NCBI GenBank assembly: GCA_934101235.1 | Contig: CAKORH010000004.1 | Coordinates: 1-16,351, forward strand | Direction: 5' to 3' | Length of the DNA stretch: 16,351 nucleotides | DNA from: an uncultured Bacilli bacterium | Lineage (GTDB): Bacteria; Bacillota_I; Bacilli_A; RF39; UBA660 | Part shown: piece after piece, positions 7,374-14,661 of the stretch | How positions within the stretch are numbered: position 1 is the first letter of the stretch | How the letters are laid out: every line of letters starts with the position of its first letter | Translations under genes and position numbers: made by a program | The notes under the pieces: generated by a model | What the model saw: only the letters and a program-made list of their open reading frames with translations | Told to the model about the DNA's origin: nothing | Databases searched by the model: none

Positions 7374-8002
7374 GACAAACTCCTATAAATATCTTTCAAT
7401 AACTCTTTATTATCATAATTATAAGATAACTTTGCTTTATTTTTATTCGCTAATCTAATAAACTTAATTATTTCAGGATAATTTAATTTAACTCTACTTT
7501 TATAAAGATCTAAATACTCACCATTAAATACTATATTACCATCTTCAAAAACAATTATATTACTACACAACATATTTAAGAATAATATATCATTACTAAT
7601 TACAATTAATGTACCATTATATTTTCCTTTTAAATAATTAATTATTCTCTTCTTATATTTATAACTTAAACCTTTATCAAAATAATCAAATACAATAGTA
7701 TTCTTATTATTTAATATTACATAAACAAATAATACTAACTTAAATTGTCCTTTACTTAATTGATTAATCTTCTTTTTTAATAAACTATAACTAATTTCTA
7801 AAGAAGAAAATATTTCTAATATATTACTATCTAATTTTAACTTATATCCATTTAAAAATCTTCTAACTGTCCATTCATCATCATATGTTATTCCAAATAA
7901 ATCAACACCATTATTAACTAAATCAACCTTATCTCCATAAATACCAGTAAAAGAGTTTTTCTTAACTAAACTATTATATTTATTACTATACATTATTTCC
8001 AT
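7370..8002 (-). CDS. Degenerate ECF-transporter ATPase, EcfA2-like
   Basis: This 210-aa protein is a shortened ABC ATPase (EcfA2 is about 285 aa). The signature survives as LSKGQ (82-86). Walker B is IVFDYF with D106 kept and the catalytic Glu replaced by Y107. The switch histidine is lost (IVISNDI, N137 where THD is expected), followed by IVFEDGNIVFNGE, a good match to the ABC family. No Walker A exists: the short SFTGIYGD segment runs almost directly into what looks like the Q-loop region (LFGITYDDEWTV), so roughly 50 residues are missing. It cannot bind ATP canonically on its own. It overlaps the upstream ATPase gene by 10 bases and truA by 4, so all are co-translated. The start at 8000-8002 is weakly supported (GTGGA nearby); an ATG three codons later forms TAATG with the upstream stop. 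Confidence 0.7.
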   Translation of the reverse strand: MEIMYSNKYNSLVKKNSFTGIYGDKVDLVNNGVDLFGITYDDEWTVRRFLNGYKLKLDSNILEIFSSLEISYSLLKKKINQLSKGQFKLVLFVYVILNNKNTIVFDYFDKGLSYKYKKRIINYLKGKYNGTLIVISNDILFLNMLCSNIIVFEDGNIVFNGEYLDLYKSRVKLNYPEIIKFIRLANKNKAKLSYNYDNKELLKDIYRSLS

Positions 8003-8739
8003 AATATATCCACTAACTCCTTACTAATCAAATGATTCTCACTAATCAAACCATAACTTTTTAACAAATTATTAATATCATTTATAAAAGGCAATTCTAA
8101 ACCTAATTCTTTAAACATAACTTCATTATTTAAAACTATCTCAGTTTTATCAAATATTACTTTTTTTCCTTTATTCATTACAAGTATTTTATCAAACAAT
8201 AATAGTTCTTCACTATTACTAGTAATATTTAAAAAAGTAATATTATTAGTCTTTATATAATTTAATATTTTTACTTTTCTATCTTGACTTAAATAAGTTA
8301 ATAAATCATCACAACAAAATAAATCAGGATTAATAATTAATAATGATAGTATTTTAAAGAATATCCTAGTACAAACATCCATATCAATAAATGTTTCACT
8401 TCTATATTTTTCTAAATCAAAATAACTAATAAAATTATTTAATCTATTTTCTATTTCTAAATTATTTAATTTAAGTATTTTTAAATAATAAACTAATTCA
8501 TCAAATGGAGTACTAGTATTATATATATTATCATCAAATACACAAACTATATTATTACGTTTATAATCAAGATTAAAATTATTAATACTCTTATCATCTA
8601 TAAATATATTATCATTCTTAAATTTACCACATATCATCTTTAAAATAGTAGTTTTACCACAACCAGTAGGACCAATAATACTTACTAATTCACCAGAATC
8701 TATATTTATATTTAAATTTTTAATTTTTAAATTTTGCAT
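7993..8739 (-). CDS. Degenerate ECF-transporter ATPase, EcfA1-like
   Basis: This ABC-ATPase relative keeps a perfect Walker A, GPTGCGKTT (23-31), but the other catalytic parts are eroded. The Q-loop reads VFDDN (Q to D69), no LSGGQ is recognisable before Walker B, Walker B is LFCCDD (catalytic Glu to D145), and the switch histidine position reads ITSNS. The tail KILVMNKGKKVIF...ELGLELPF closely follows EcfA1/CbiO ATPases, which end with an LGLxLP motif. With the adjacent EcfA2-like protein and truA it marks the remnant of an ecfA1-ecfA2-ecfT-truA cluster. I prefer ATG at 8737-8739 (248 aa): it has the SD GGTGAT at 8743-8748, and a perfect extended -10 lies just upstream. An in-frame ATG at 8773-8775 would add 12 residues (SYDIINLVGD...) that resemble an ABC N-terminus, but it has no SD. 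Confidence 0.72.
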   Translation of the reverse strand: MQNLKIKNLNINIDSGELVSIIGPTGCGKTTILKMICGKFKNDNIFIDDKSINNFNLDYKRNNIVCVFDDNIYNTSTPFDELVYYLKILKLNNLEIENRLNNFISYFDLEKYRSETFIDMDVCTRIFFKILSLLIINPDLFCCDDLLTYLSQDRKVKILNYIKTNNITFLNITSNSEELLLFDKILVMNKGKKVIFDKTEIVLNNEVMFKELGLELPFINDINNLLKSYGLISENHLISKELVDILWK

Positions 8740-8758
8740 ACAATCACCAACTAAATTT

Positions 8759-8767
8759 ATTATATCA
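8759..8767 (-). promoter_or_regulatory. Extended -10 promoter for the ecfA-like/truA/prepilin operon
   Basis: TGATATAAT on the - strand is a consensus extended -10 (TG-N-TATAAT). Transcription would start near 8752, just before the SD GGTGAT (8743-8748) of the EcfA1-like gene. It lies directly downstream of the terminator of the SPFH gene, so it would give the four-gene unit its own transcript. If the ATG at 8773-8775 were the true start, this site would be coding sequence. Confidence 0.5.
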
Positions 8768-8787
8768 TAAGACATTTTAAAAGCATG

Positions 8788-8811
8788 AAAAAAAGTGAGT
8801 TAAATCACTTT
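8788..8811 (-). terminator. Intrinsic terminator of the SPFH/zinc-ribbon gene
   Basis: Read on the - strand, a 7-bp stem AAAGTGA/TCACTTT (8805-8811 with 8792-8798), a 6-base loop and a T7 tract form a classical terminator. It begins 4 bases after the stop codon of the SPFH gene. Confidence 0.8.
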
Positions 8812-8815
8812 ATTT

Positions 8816-9997
8816 TTATTCTTGTGCTTCTCCACAGTTTGTACAAAACTTGCCAGTTACTTCTGTACCACATTTTTTACATTTTTTTGTTTCTGTTACT
8901 AATGGCGTTCCACAATTAGCACAAAATTTTCCATCAACTGGATTTCCACATTTAGGACATTTATTAATGCTAGCATTATTATTTTGATATGGATCAACAT
9001 TTGTTGTAGCATTTGCTGCTGGAGCACCTTGATTAGTAACTCCACCAATCATTCCACCACTAGCCATATTCATCATACCAACACCCATAAATCCATTTTG
9101 AGAACCATTTGCATTATTAGCAGCATCTTGAACTGCATTTGCATAAGCACCAACCAATGTTCCTTGTTGCATCATAGTATTACTACTTAATTCATAATTA
9201 TCTATTTTCTTTTCACTTTCTTCATCTAATGTTACAGATTCAACAGTAAATCCAACTAAACATAAGCCTCTTTTTCTAATTGGTTCATCAAATACTTTTT
9301 CATCCATGATTTTTTTGATATTATCAGTTTGACTAGGTAATTCTAATACAGGAACCTTATGTTCGCTATTACCTAATTCATTTAACACATTTTGAAATGA
9401 ACCAATTACTTCACTTCTCATTTGTTCAGTTAAATCATCTTTTCTAAATACATCACATGTACCAGCAATTTCTCTCATAAATACAGCTGGATCATTTACT
9501 TTAAATGTATACTTACCAAAACATTTAACTTCAACTCTTAAAGGACTTAAAGAATTTGTCATTTGATTTGGAATTGGATGAGACCAATCTTGAAATGGAA
9601 CAGGATTTGGTGTACCAAATTTATTATTAATAATTTCTTTACTATTTATAAAGAATACTGCTTGTTCTTTACTAACAGCACCATTATAATTAAATCTATT
9701 CCACATTTCTTTAAATACCGCACCGAATTGTCCAGCAAAGAATGATGGACTACTTGATTCATCAAAAGTAAATATACCTTCTTCTGCAGTTGCATCTAAT
9801 ATTTTTCCACTTTGAAAAATTACTGCAATTTGTCCAGGTGCTACCTGAATAGCACTACTTTTAGAAATTACACCGTTAGGTGTAGATACTTTAACCATTA
9901 AAGTATCATTGTCCATATTATCACATTTAATATAATCTTTCCATTGATCATGTAATGTACTTCCTACAGCACTTACTGCTGCTTTAATTAAACCCAT
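8816..9997 (-). CDS. SPFH-domain protein with double zinc ribbon (YdjI-like, 'virion core protein')
   Basis: The 393-aa product has an SPFH/Band 7-like region over about residues 25-285, including AIQVAPGQIAVIFQSGKI, DWSHPIPNQM and RVEVKCFGKYTFKVNDPAVFM. A Gly/Asn/Met-rich linker (about 290-345) follows, then two rubredoxin-like zinc ribbons with cysteines at 347/350/359/362 and 373/376/385/388. This is the layout of B. subtilis YdjI and proteins annotated 'virion core protein (lumpy skin disease virus)'. YdjI belongs to a pspA-linked membrane-stress operon in Bacillus; that role is known for the relative, not shown here. No transmembrane segment is present. The start ATG follows AGAGGT at a good distance. 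Codon use is visibly less AT-biased than in the neighbouring genes, which suggests high expression. The gene is monocistronic, with terminators on both sides. Confidence 0.85.
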   Translation of the reverse strand: MGLIKAAVSAVGSTLHDQWKDYIKCDNMDNDTLMVKVSTPNGVISKSSAIQVAPGQIAVIFQSGKILDATAEEGIFTFDESSSPSFFAGQFGAVFKEMWNRFNYNGAVSKEQAVFFINSKEIINNKFGTPNPVPFQDWSHPIPNQMTNSLSPLRVEVKCFGKYTFKVNDPAVFMREIAGTCDVFRKDDLTEQMRSEVIGSFQNVLNELGNSEHKVPVLELPSQTDNIKKIMDEKVFDEPIRKRGLCLVGFTVESVTLDEESEKKIDNYELSSNTMMQQGTLVGAYANAVQDAANNANGSQNGFMGVGMMNMASGGMIGGVTNQGAPAANATTNVDPYQNNNASINKCPKCGNPVDGKFCANCGTPLVTETKKCKKCGTEVTGKFCTNCGEAQE

Positions 9998-10026
9998 TTA
10001 TCTTACCTCTTCTCTACTAACTAAAG

Positions 10027-10053
10027 ATTATCATAATTAATAACCTCTTTCAA
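10027..10053 (-). promoter_or_regulatory. Possible promoter for the SPFH gene
   Basis: TTGAAA (10048-10053) and GATAAT (10027-10032) are separated by 15 bases on the - strand, one or two bases shorter than ideal. An overlapping TATGAT is an alternative -10 at still shorter spacing. Some promoter must lie in this 137-base gap because a terminator closes the upstream gene at 10087-10110. Confidence 0.3.
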
Positions 10054-10086
10054 TAAATAATACATAACTTTACGTACAATTATTAC

Positions 10087-10110
10087 TAAAAAAAGAAGTA
10101 ATCACTTCTC
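10087..10110 (-). terminator. Intrinsic terminator of the DUF3592-like gene
   Basis: On the - strand a 6-bp stem AGAAGT/ACTTCT (10104-10109 with 10094-10099) and a 4-base loop are followed by T7. It starts about 25 bases after the stop codon at 10135. Confidence 0.7.
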
Positions 10111-10134
10111 TTAATTAAAATTTGAATTATTATT

Positions 10135-10926
10135 TTATTGATTAATATATTGATTAGATTGATTCATATTTTGATTATTTATTATAGTACTCCCACCATT
10201 ATAATAATCAGTAGGCAAATTACCAGTAATCCTATTTATTTCAAAATCTATAAAATAATTATTAGGATTACTTTCATCAATTACTAAATCTACCATTCCA
10301 TCAGCATCAAATGATTTTCTATCATGTCTTGCATCACCATCTAATTGTATTACTGTACCACTTGGTAAAATATAATCAATAACAGGCTTTTTAATTCTTA
10401 CATTATTTACAGTCATTCCAGTATCAACTAAACGATATGGTAATTTTTTAACTAATTTTCCAGTTTTATTTAATTCTTGAATAGTTTTTACTCTTTTATC
10501 TATTTTCTTCATATTTAAAACTGCCACAACTATAAAAATAATTGGAATTATTAAAGCAATCAAAATTATATAATTACTAGATTTAGAATATTCAGTCATA
10601 CATGTAGATGGAGACGAAGATTTATAATATACTTTTTTATTGTTAGTACCAGGATTAATACTTGATGAAGAATCAGAACTGCAAGAATACATAGTACCAT
10701 CAACAGTATAATAATAAGTTGGTGAATACATTCTATCTCCATCATTATCATTATGTGATTTTACCTCAACTCTATCAGAAATAAATTCTTTATCTAAACC
10801 TTTTAATTTAACAAAACTAGATATAACTATTGATCCAAATATAGTTAAAAATAATATTCCAACTACAAGAAACATCAAAAAAAATTTCTTACCTTTCTTA
10901 ACATTTGTTAAATCAATATCATACAT
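10135..10926 (-). CDS. Two-pass membrane protein, DUF3592-like
   Basis: The 263-aa product has a transmembrane helix at about residues 16-39 and a second at about 120-140. Between them lies a Ser-rich outer segment with two cysteines that could pair (YSCSSDSS, STCMTEY) and the string YSPTYYYTVDGTMYSC. That pattern, 'Y-x-P-x-Y-x-Y-x-V-x-G-x-x-Y' before the second helix, is typical of DUF3592 proteins. The C-terminal third is cytoplasmic (VIDYILPSGTVIQLDGDARHDR, VDLVIDESNPNNYFIDFEI) and ends in an Asn/Gln-rich tail. Function is unknown. Start choice: AGGAG (10935-10939) fits ATG at 10924-10926 with an 8-base gap; the upstream GTG at 10933-10935 overlaps that SD and cannot use it. The next gene on the strand is the SPFH protein, but a terminator separates them. 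Confidence 0.65.
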   Translation of the reverse strand: MYDIDLTNVKKGKKFFLMFLVVGILFLTIFGSIVISSFVKLKGLDKEFISDRVEVKSHNDNDGDRMYSPTYYYTVDGTMYSCSSDSSSSINPGTNNKKVYYKSSSPSTCMTEYSKSSNYIILIALIIPIIFIVVAVLNMKKIDKRVKTIQELNKTGKLVKKLPYRLVDTGMTVNNVRIKKPVIDYILPSGTVIQLDGDARHDRKSFDADGMVDLVIDESNPNNYFIDFEINRITGNLPTDYYNGGSTIINNQNMNQSNQYINQ

Positions 10927-10949
10927 AAAATACACTCCTATCTAATAAA

Positions 10950-10958
10950 ATAATATCA
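10950..10958 (-). promoter_or_regulatory. Possible extended -10 promoter for the DUF3592-like gene
   Basis: TGATATTAT on the - strand fits TG-N-TATTAT. It would start transcription near 10943, immediately before the SD at 10935-10939. No -35 is evident. Confidence 0.4.
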
Positions 10959-11018
10959 CAAACAAATTATTCTTTTTAAAAAAATATTTGATAAAAATAC
11001 TTTACATTCTAAAACATA

Positions 11019-11059
11019 AAAAAATGCAATACTTTTTCCACAAATATATTGCATTTTTT
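11019..11059. terminator. Strong bidirectional hairpin terminator
   Basis: A perfect 13-bp inverted repeat, arms 11019-11031 and 11047-11059, has a 15-base loop and A6/T6 at its outer ends, so it can terminate on either strand. It lies more than 200 bases past the last gene on the - strand and downstream of another terminator, so its purpose is not obvious. The loop contains a DnaA-box-like 9-mer. Confidence 0.65.
11034..11042 (+). promoter_or_regulatory. DnaA-box-like site (TTTTCCACA)
   Basis: The 9-mer fits the relaxed DnaA consensus TTWTNCACA. It has the same orientation as the perfect box at 11125-11133, 91 bases away, and lies in the loop of the hairpin at 11019-11059. Confidence 0.35.
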
Positions 11060-11124
11060 ATTATAATATTTAACCATAATAAATAAAATTAAAAAATAGT
11101 GTCTCATTACTATATAATTCTTTT

Positions 11125-11133
11125 TTATCCACA
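11125..11133 (+). promoter_or_regulatory. Perfect DnaA-box consensus (TTATCCACA)
   Basis: The 9-mer is identical to the strongest bacterial DnaA-binding sequence. It is in the largest non-coding gap of the window, not next to dnaA or dnaN, so if functional it would be a titration or regulatory site rather than a normal origin. A chance match in a sequence of this size is possible. Confidence 0.4.
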
Positions 11134-11163
11134 AAAAAGAAGCATTTAAATTAAAATGCTTCT
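11133..11163 (-). terminator. Intrinsic terminator of the three-gene GGDEF/YihY operon
   Basis: On the - strand a 10-bp perfect stem AGAAGCATTT/AAATGCTTCT (arms 11138-11147 and 11154-11163, 6-base loop) runs into a T6 tract. It is about 110 bases after the yihY-like stop codon. Confidence 0.8.
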
Positions 11164-11271
11164 CAAGTATTATTCTACAATATTTTATAATTTATATAAA
11201 ATTATTTAATATCGTAAATAACAGTACTCAAATAATACTCGTGAGTACACTATTATTATTAATTAAATTAA

Positions 11272-12141
11272 TTATTTTATTATACCAGTTTTTTCCATTT
11301 CTTTATTTTCTACTTTAACATTTAAACATAACCCTATAACAAATATATAACATAACCAATAAATCCATAACATTAATATTGCTATAGTACTTAAACTACC
11401 ATAATATTTATCATAAGCATTAAAATTATTAATCCAACCACTATATAAATAAGTAGCAATTACCCAAAAAACAGTAGTAAATAATGCTCCTAAATTAAAT
11501 CCTCTATCACTAACTTCTTTATCAGGAGCCATAACATATATAGACTTTATAAAGAAATATATTATAATCCATGTAATAGGACCTCTTATAATAGCAAGTA
11601 TTGGATCTATTATAACTTTTATATTAAAATAATCAAAACTAGATATTATTTTATTACCAAGTAATGGAACTATTAATATAAATATATATAATATACATAA
11701 AAGTAATGTCATAAGCATTGCTTTTATTCTTCTTTTTAAATAATTAGTTTGTTTTATACCATATATTTGATTACTAGCAACTATAACACTACTAGCACCA
11801 TTAGCTGCTATAAAAAACATAATTACAATTACTGAAATATATTTAAAACTCAAATTATTACTAAATAAACTAGGTATTATTAAATCAAATTTAACAGAAG
11901 TAAATATTTTACCCAATAAATTAGATATAGCCGAAACACTTACTCCAAACATATTACCTATTCCAGAAATAATAGATAATATAGGAACAACACTAAGTAT
12001 CACAAAGAAAGCAAGTTGCCCCGGTAATACCATCATTTCTGGCTTACAAATAATCTCCCAAACTTTACCAAAAAAATCTTTGAAATATTTTCTATTTTTT
12101 TTAAATACTTTAGATAATAAATCATAAATTTTATTTTTCAT
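11272..12141 (-). CDS. YihY/BrkB family inner-membrane protein
   Basis: The 289-aa product is a polytopic membrane protein with about six hydrophobic helices. Family signatures are the first-helix AFFVILSVVPILSIISG, the mid-region FIAANGASSVIVASNQIYG, and the C-terminal YGSLSTIAILMLWIYWLCYIFVIG. This family was once called ribonuclease BN in error and is also annotated as virulence factor BrkB; its true function remains unsettled. A Lys-rich N-terminus places the start in the cytoplasm. The start lies inside the 3' end of the GGDEF gene: GAGG (12148-12151) serves ATG at 12139-12141 at 6 bases, or the adjacent ATG at 12142-12144 at 3 bases. I prefer the former. It is last in its operon and followed by the terminator at 11133-11163. 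Confidence 0.9.
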   Translation of the reverse strand: MKNKIYDLLSKVFKKNRKYFKDFFGKVWEIICKPEMMVLPGQLAFFVILSVVPILSIISGIGNMFGVSVSAISNLLGKIFTSVKFDLIIPSLFSNNLSFKYISVIVIMFFIAANGASSVIVASNQIYGIKQTNYLKRRIKAMLMTLLLCILYIFILIVPLLGNKIISSFDYFNIKVIIDPILAIIRGPITWIIIYFFIKSIYVMAPDKEVSDRGFNLGALFTTVFWVIATYLYSGWINNFNAYDKYYGSLSTIAILMLWIYWLCYIFVIGLCLNVKVENKEMEKTGIIK

Positions 12142-14155
12142 CATTATCCTCAAAAGTTTCTTTATTTTTTCTCATTAATATAGTTGCTTCATTAAATGCA
12201 TCTTCTACTAATTTTAAATCATCTTTAATCATACTGAAACCAACAGCAACTCCATATTCATATGGTAGCTTTTTAAATTCTTTTAATAATTTTTTAATAT
12301 AACTTACAACTCTTTTTTCAGTATAACCTACAAGATAAATCATAAATTCATTACCATCAGTTCTTAAAAGTTCACTATTTTCTAATTGAGTTTTAAATAA
12401 AATATTAGCAGCAGCCTTTATTTGTTTATCTCCTTCTTCATGACCAAAAGTATCATTTAAATATTTAACATTGTTTAAATCTAAAACTATAACACATTGA
12501 GGATAAACAGTATTTTGATTCCATATTTCTATTCTATCATTTAAATAATTTCTGTTTTTTAAACTAGTTAACATATCAACATATCTTATTTTTTCATTAT
12601 TTTTAACTTTAGTATTTAATACTACTTTTTTCTTATTTTTTATTAACAAATATGTACCAATTAATAATACTATAATTAATAAAATAATGTATTTAGCAAG
12701 TTTAACACTTTTACTACCTGCTTCATAATTTTTAAAATACTCTTTTAAACTACTATCAATAACTTCTTTCTTATTTAAAGTATTTATATAACTACTAAAT
12801 AATCTTTTAAATTCATCACTACCATTAACTCTAAAATAATAACTATTATCAAAAGTACTTTCTAATAAAATATGTGTATTATTTAAATCATCTATCAAAT
12901 AATTATCATATATATATTTATCAACTAAAACATAATTATCTTTCTTTATTAATCTTTTTACTTTATTAACTTTATCATATGTTTTTATAGTTATATCATT
13001 ATAATTAGATAAATACTTATATAATAATGAATTTTCTTGTACATATATAGTACCTTTAAATGATTTTAAGCTATCTATACTTATATTATTATTTCTATTA
13101 GAAATTAAATAATAATCTATATTATAATTAGCATTAACTAACTCATAATCATTATCGTAATTATATTGATCAAAATATACATCTACTTTCTTTTTAGTAA
13201 TATCATATTTTAAATCCTTAAATTTTCTAACTTTAGTATATTTAAAATCTATTCCACTAAATTCACTAAATGAATTTAAATATTCACTAACTATACCACT
13301 AAATTTTCCACGAGTTAATAAAGCATAAGGTTGATTAACTACATATTCAAAATTATAAGTCTTATCAGTTAATTTATCTTGTTTTAAATCACTAATATTT
13401 AAATTATTAACAAATAATTTATAATTATTTTTATTATATGATTCACTATACTTAGTATCTATCCAAGTATTATAAAATTTAGTAATAATAGAATTTAAAG
13501 TATTATCTCCACTCAAATGTATATAGTAATATACTTTAGCATCATTAAAGAAATAACTAATATTTAGTCCATCACTAATTATTTTATCTTTATATTGAGT
13601 AAGAGGAACAATAATATAATCTATTTCTCCACTATTTAAATTCTTAAATAATTCATCACTAGAATTATAAGTTTTTATATTCCCACTTAAATTATAATAT
13701 TCACTAACATATTTTAAACCATCACTAATTATACCAATATTTTTATTACTTAAATTATTAATATTAGATACAGAAACATTATTTTTATCTACTAACACAT
13801 AATAATCTATATCAATTAATAAATCTCTATTATCATAATTAGTACTTACATTAAACCCTAATGAATCATTATTATTATTAATAGAATATACAGTACTATT
13901 TAATTTTAAACTTAAGTCTTCTTCTAAATCATTAATAAAATCAAAGAATACACCCTCTCCACTTTTACCAAATATATTAATATCGTTAGGTACAAAAATA
14001 GTATATATACTATTTTTATTATTATTAATCCAAGTTTTTTCAGTAATACTTAAACTATTTTCATTTTTAAATACTTTATAAAATCCAAATATCCCTAATG
14101 TTAATACTAATATAACAACAATACTAATTATTATTATTTTTTTAAATTTTTTCAT
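12131..14155 (-). CDS. Membrane sensor with two solute-binding domains and a degenerate GGDEF domain
   Basis: The 674-aa layout is: N-terminal membrane helix (about 7-27); two tandem extracellular SBP_bac_3-like (Venus flytrap) domains, the first opening LSITEKTWINNN near residue 34 and the second NFEYVVNQPYALLTRGKFSGI near 270; a second helix at about 486-505; and a cytoplasmic GGDEF domain (525-668). The cyclase fold is clear: MLTSLKNRNYL, metal Asp D559 in VIVLDLNNVKYLNDTFGHEEGD. The signature motif, however, is D600-G-N-E-F604 after R598, so the first Gly is Asp and the catalytic/metal third position is Asn. No RxxD inhibitory site is seen. This suggests loss of cyclase activity, possibly leaving a binding or regulatory domain. 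The sensors resemble those of EvgS-type receptors, so amino acids or similar ligands are plausible. ATG overlaps the upstream stop (ATGA) with SD AAGGTGG. Confidence 0.85.
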   Translation of the reverse strand: MKKFKKIIIISIVVILVLTLGIFGFYKVFKNENSLSITEKTWINNNKNSIYTIFVPNDINIFGKSGEGVFFDFINDLEEDLSLKLNSTVYSINNNNDSLGFNVSTNYDNRDLLIDIDYYVLVDKNNVSVSNINNLSNKNIGIISDGLKYVSEYYNLSGNIKTYNSSDELFKNLNSGEIDYIIVPLTQYKDKIISDGLNISYFFNDAKVYYYIHLSGDNTLNSIITKFYNTWIDTKYSESYNKNNYKLFVNNLNISDLKQDKLTDKTYNFEYVVNQPYALLTRGKFSGIVSEYLNSFSEFSGIDFKYTKVRKFKDLKYDITKKKVDVYFDQYNYDNDYELVNANYNIDYYLISNRNNNISIDSLKSFKGTIYVQENSLLYKYLSNYNDITIKTYDKVNKVKRLIKKDNYVLVDKYIYDNYLIDDLNNTHILLESTFDNSYYFRVNGSDEFKRLFSSYINTLNKKEVIDSSLKEYFKNYEAGSKSVKLAKYIILLIIVLLIGTYLLIKNKKKVVLNTKVKNNEKIRYVDMLTSLKNRNYLNDRIEIWNQNTVYPQCVIVLDLNNVKYLNDTFGHEEGDKQIKAAANILFKTQLENSELLRTDGNEFMIYLVGYTEKRVVSYIKKLLKEFKKLPYEYGVAVGFSMIKDDLKLVEDAFNEATILMRKNKETFEDNDEK

Positions 14156-14637
14156 TCTACCACCTTCTGAACATATTTAGTCCATCTAATAGTTGTATTA
14201 CCTACTTTTAAAGATCCCATAATTGGAAAGTTTTCATCACCAGGTTCTTTATTATCTACATTAAATTCAATATCAAAATAGTTTCTAACATCTTCACTAA
14301 ATAATTCTAGAGAAGATTGAGCAATTGCTTCAGCATCACTATGTTTTCCACTATTTAATATAATGTTAACATAAATAAGTTTACCTTCTATATTTAGTTC
14401 AACCTTATTAACTAATTCATTAGATGTAATACTATCTTCAACTTTTTTAATATCATCATCTTTAAGCATTACACTCTCTCTACCTTCTAATCTATTTCCA
14501 TATTTATCTTTAGTAGTTTGCCCTAAAAAATAGAAAATAACACCCACTAAAATAGATACAATACATACAATTGATACTATCATTAATATAGAATATACTC
14601 TATTTCTCTTATAAAACTCTTTAAATTTTTTGAACAT
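14152..14637 (-). CDS. Single-pass membrane protein of unknown function
   Basis: I do not recognise this 161-aa family. A Lys/Arg-rich N-terminus (MFKKFKEFYKRNR) and one hydrophobic helix (about 15-38) predict a cytoplasmic start and an extracellular C-terminal domain of about 120 residues. The outer domain looks alpha/beta: helix 59-68, strands around VNKVELNIEGKLIYVNIIL, a helix DAEAIAQSSLELFSEDVRNYF, and two later strands. It has no signal-peptidase or lipobox site. The SD AGAGGTGG lies 6 bases before the ATG (14635-14637) and a strong promoter precedes it, so it is the first gene of the operon with the GGDEF protein (4-base overlap) and the YihY-like protein. Co-translation suggests it may partner the sensor. 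Confidence 0.75.
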   Translation of the reverse strand: MFKKFKEFYKRNRVYSILMIVSIVCIVSILVGVIFYFLGQTTKDKYGNRLEGRESVMLKDDDIKKVEDSITSNELVNKVELNIEGKLIYVNIILNSGKHSDAEAIAQSSLELFSEDVRNYFDIEFNVDNKEPGDENFPIMGSLKVGNTTIRWTKYVQKVVE

Positions 14638-14661
14638 TTATTCCACCTCTTTAATACTACC

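Larger units (their letters stand above)
10927..11271. other. Intergenic region of 345 bases
   Basis: Contents, left to right: the SD and likely promoter of the DUF3592-like gene, the bidirectional hairpin at 11019-11059, the terminator at 11133-11163, two DnaA-box-like 9-mers, and a further 7-bp inverted repeat GTACTCA/TGAGTAC (11224-11230 with 11242-11248) just after the yihY-like stop. That last hairpin has no T-run and is not a terminator. I see no open frame with a credible SD and no tRNA-like fold. Confidence 0.7.

Noticed and set aside
7370..8739. The two ECF-like ATPases as pseudogenes
   Set aside because: Both frames are open, overlap precisely, lie in an operon with truA, and retain coherent secondary-structure and motif remnants. 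Degenerate but probably expressed proteins explain this better, though decay cannot be excluded.
8984..9745. Open frames on the + strand inside the SPFH gene (8984-9190, 9563-9745)
   Set aside because: Composition follows the reverse complement of the Gly/Asn-rich linker and SPFH domain; no protein-like pattern of their own.
10933..10935. GTG start for the DUF3592-like protein
   Set aside because: The codon overlaps the AGGAG site itself; ATG at 10924-10926 has correct spacing.
11224..11248. 7-bp inverted repeat GTACTCA/TGAGTAC as a terminator or operator
   Set aside because: No T-run follows on either strand and there is no repeat of it elsewhere to support an operator. Kept only as a note in the intergenic entry.
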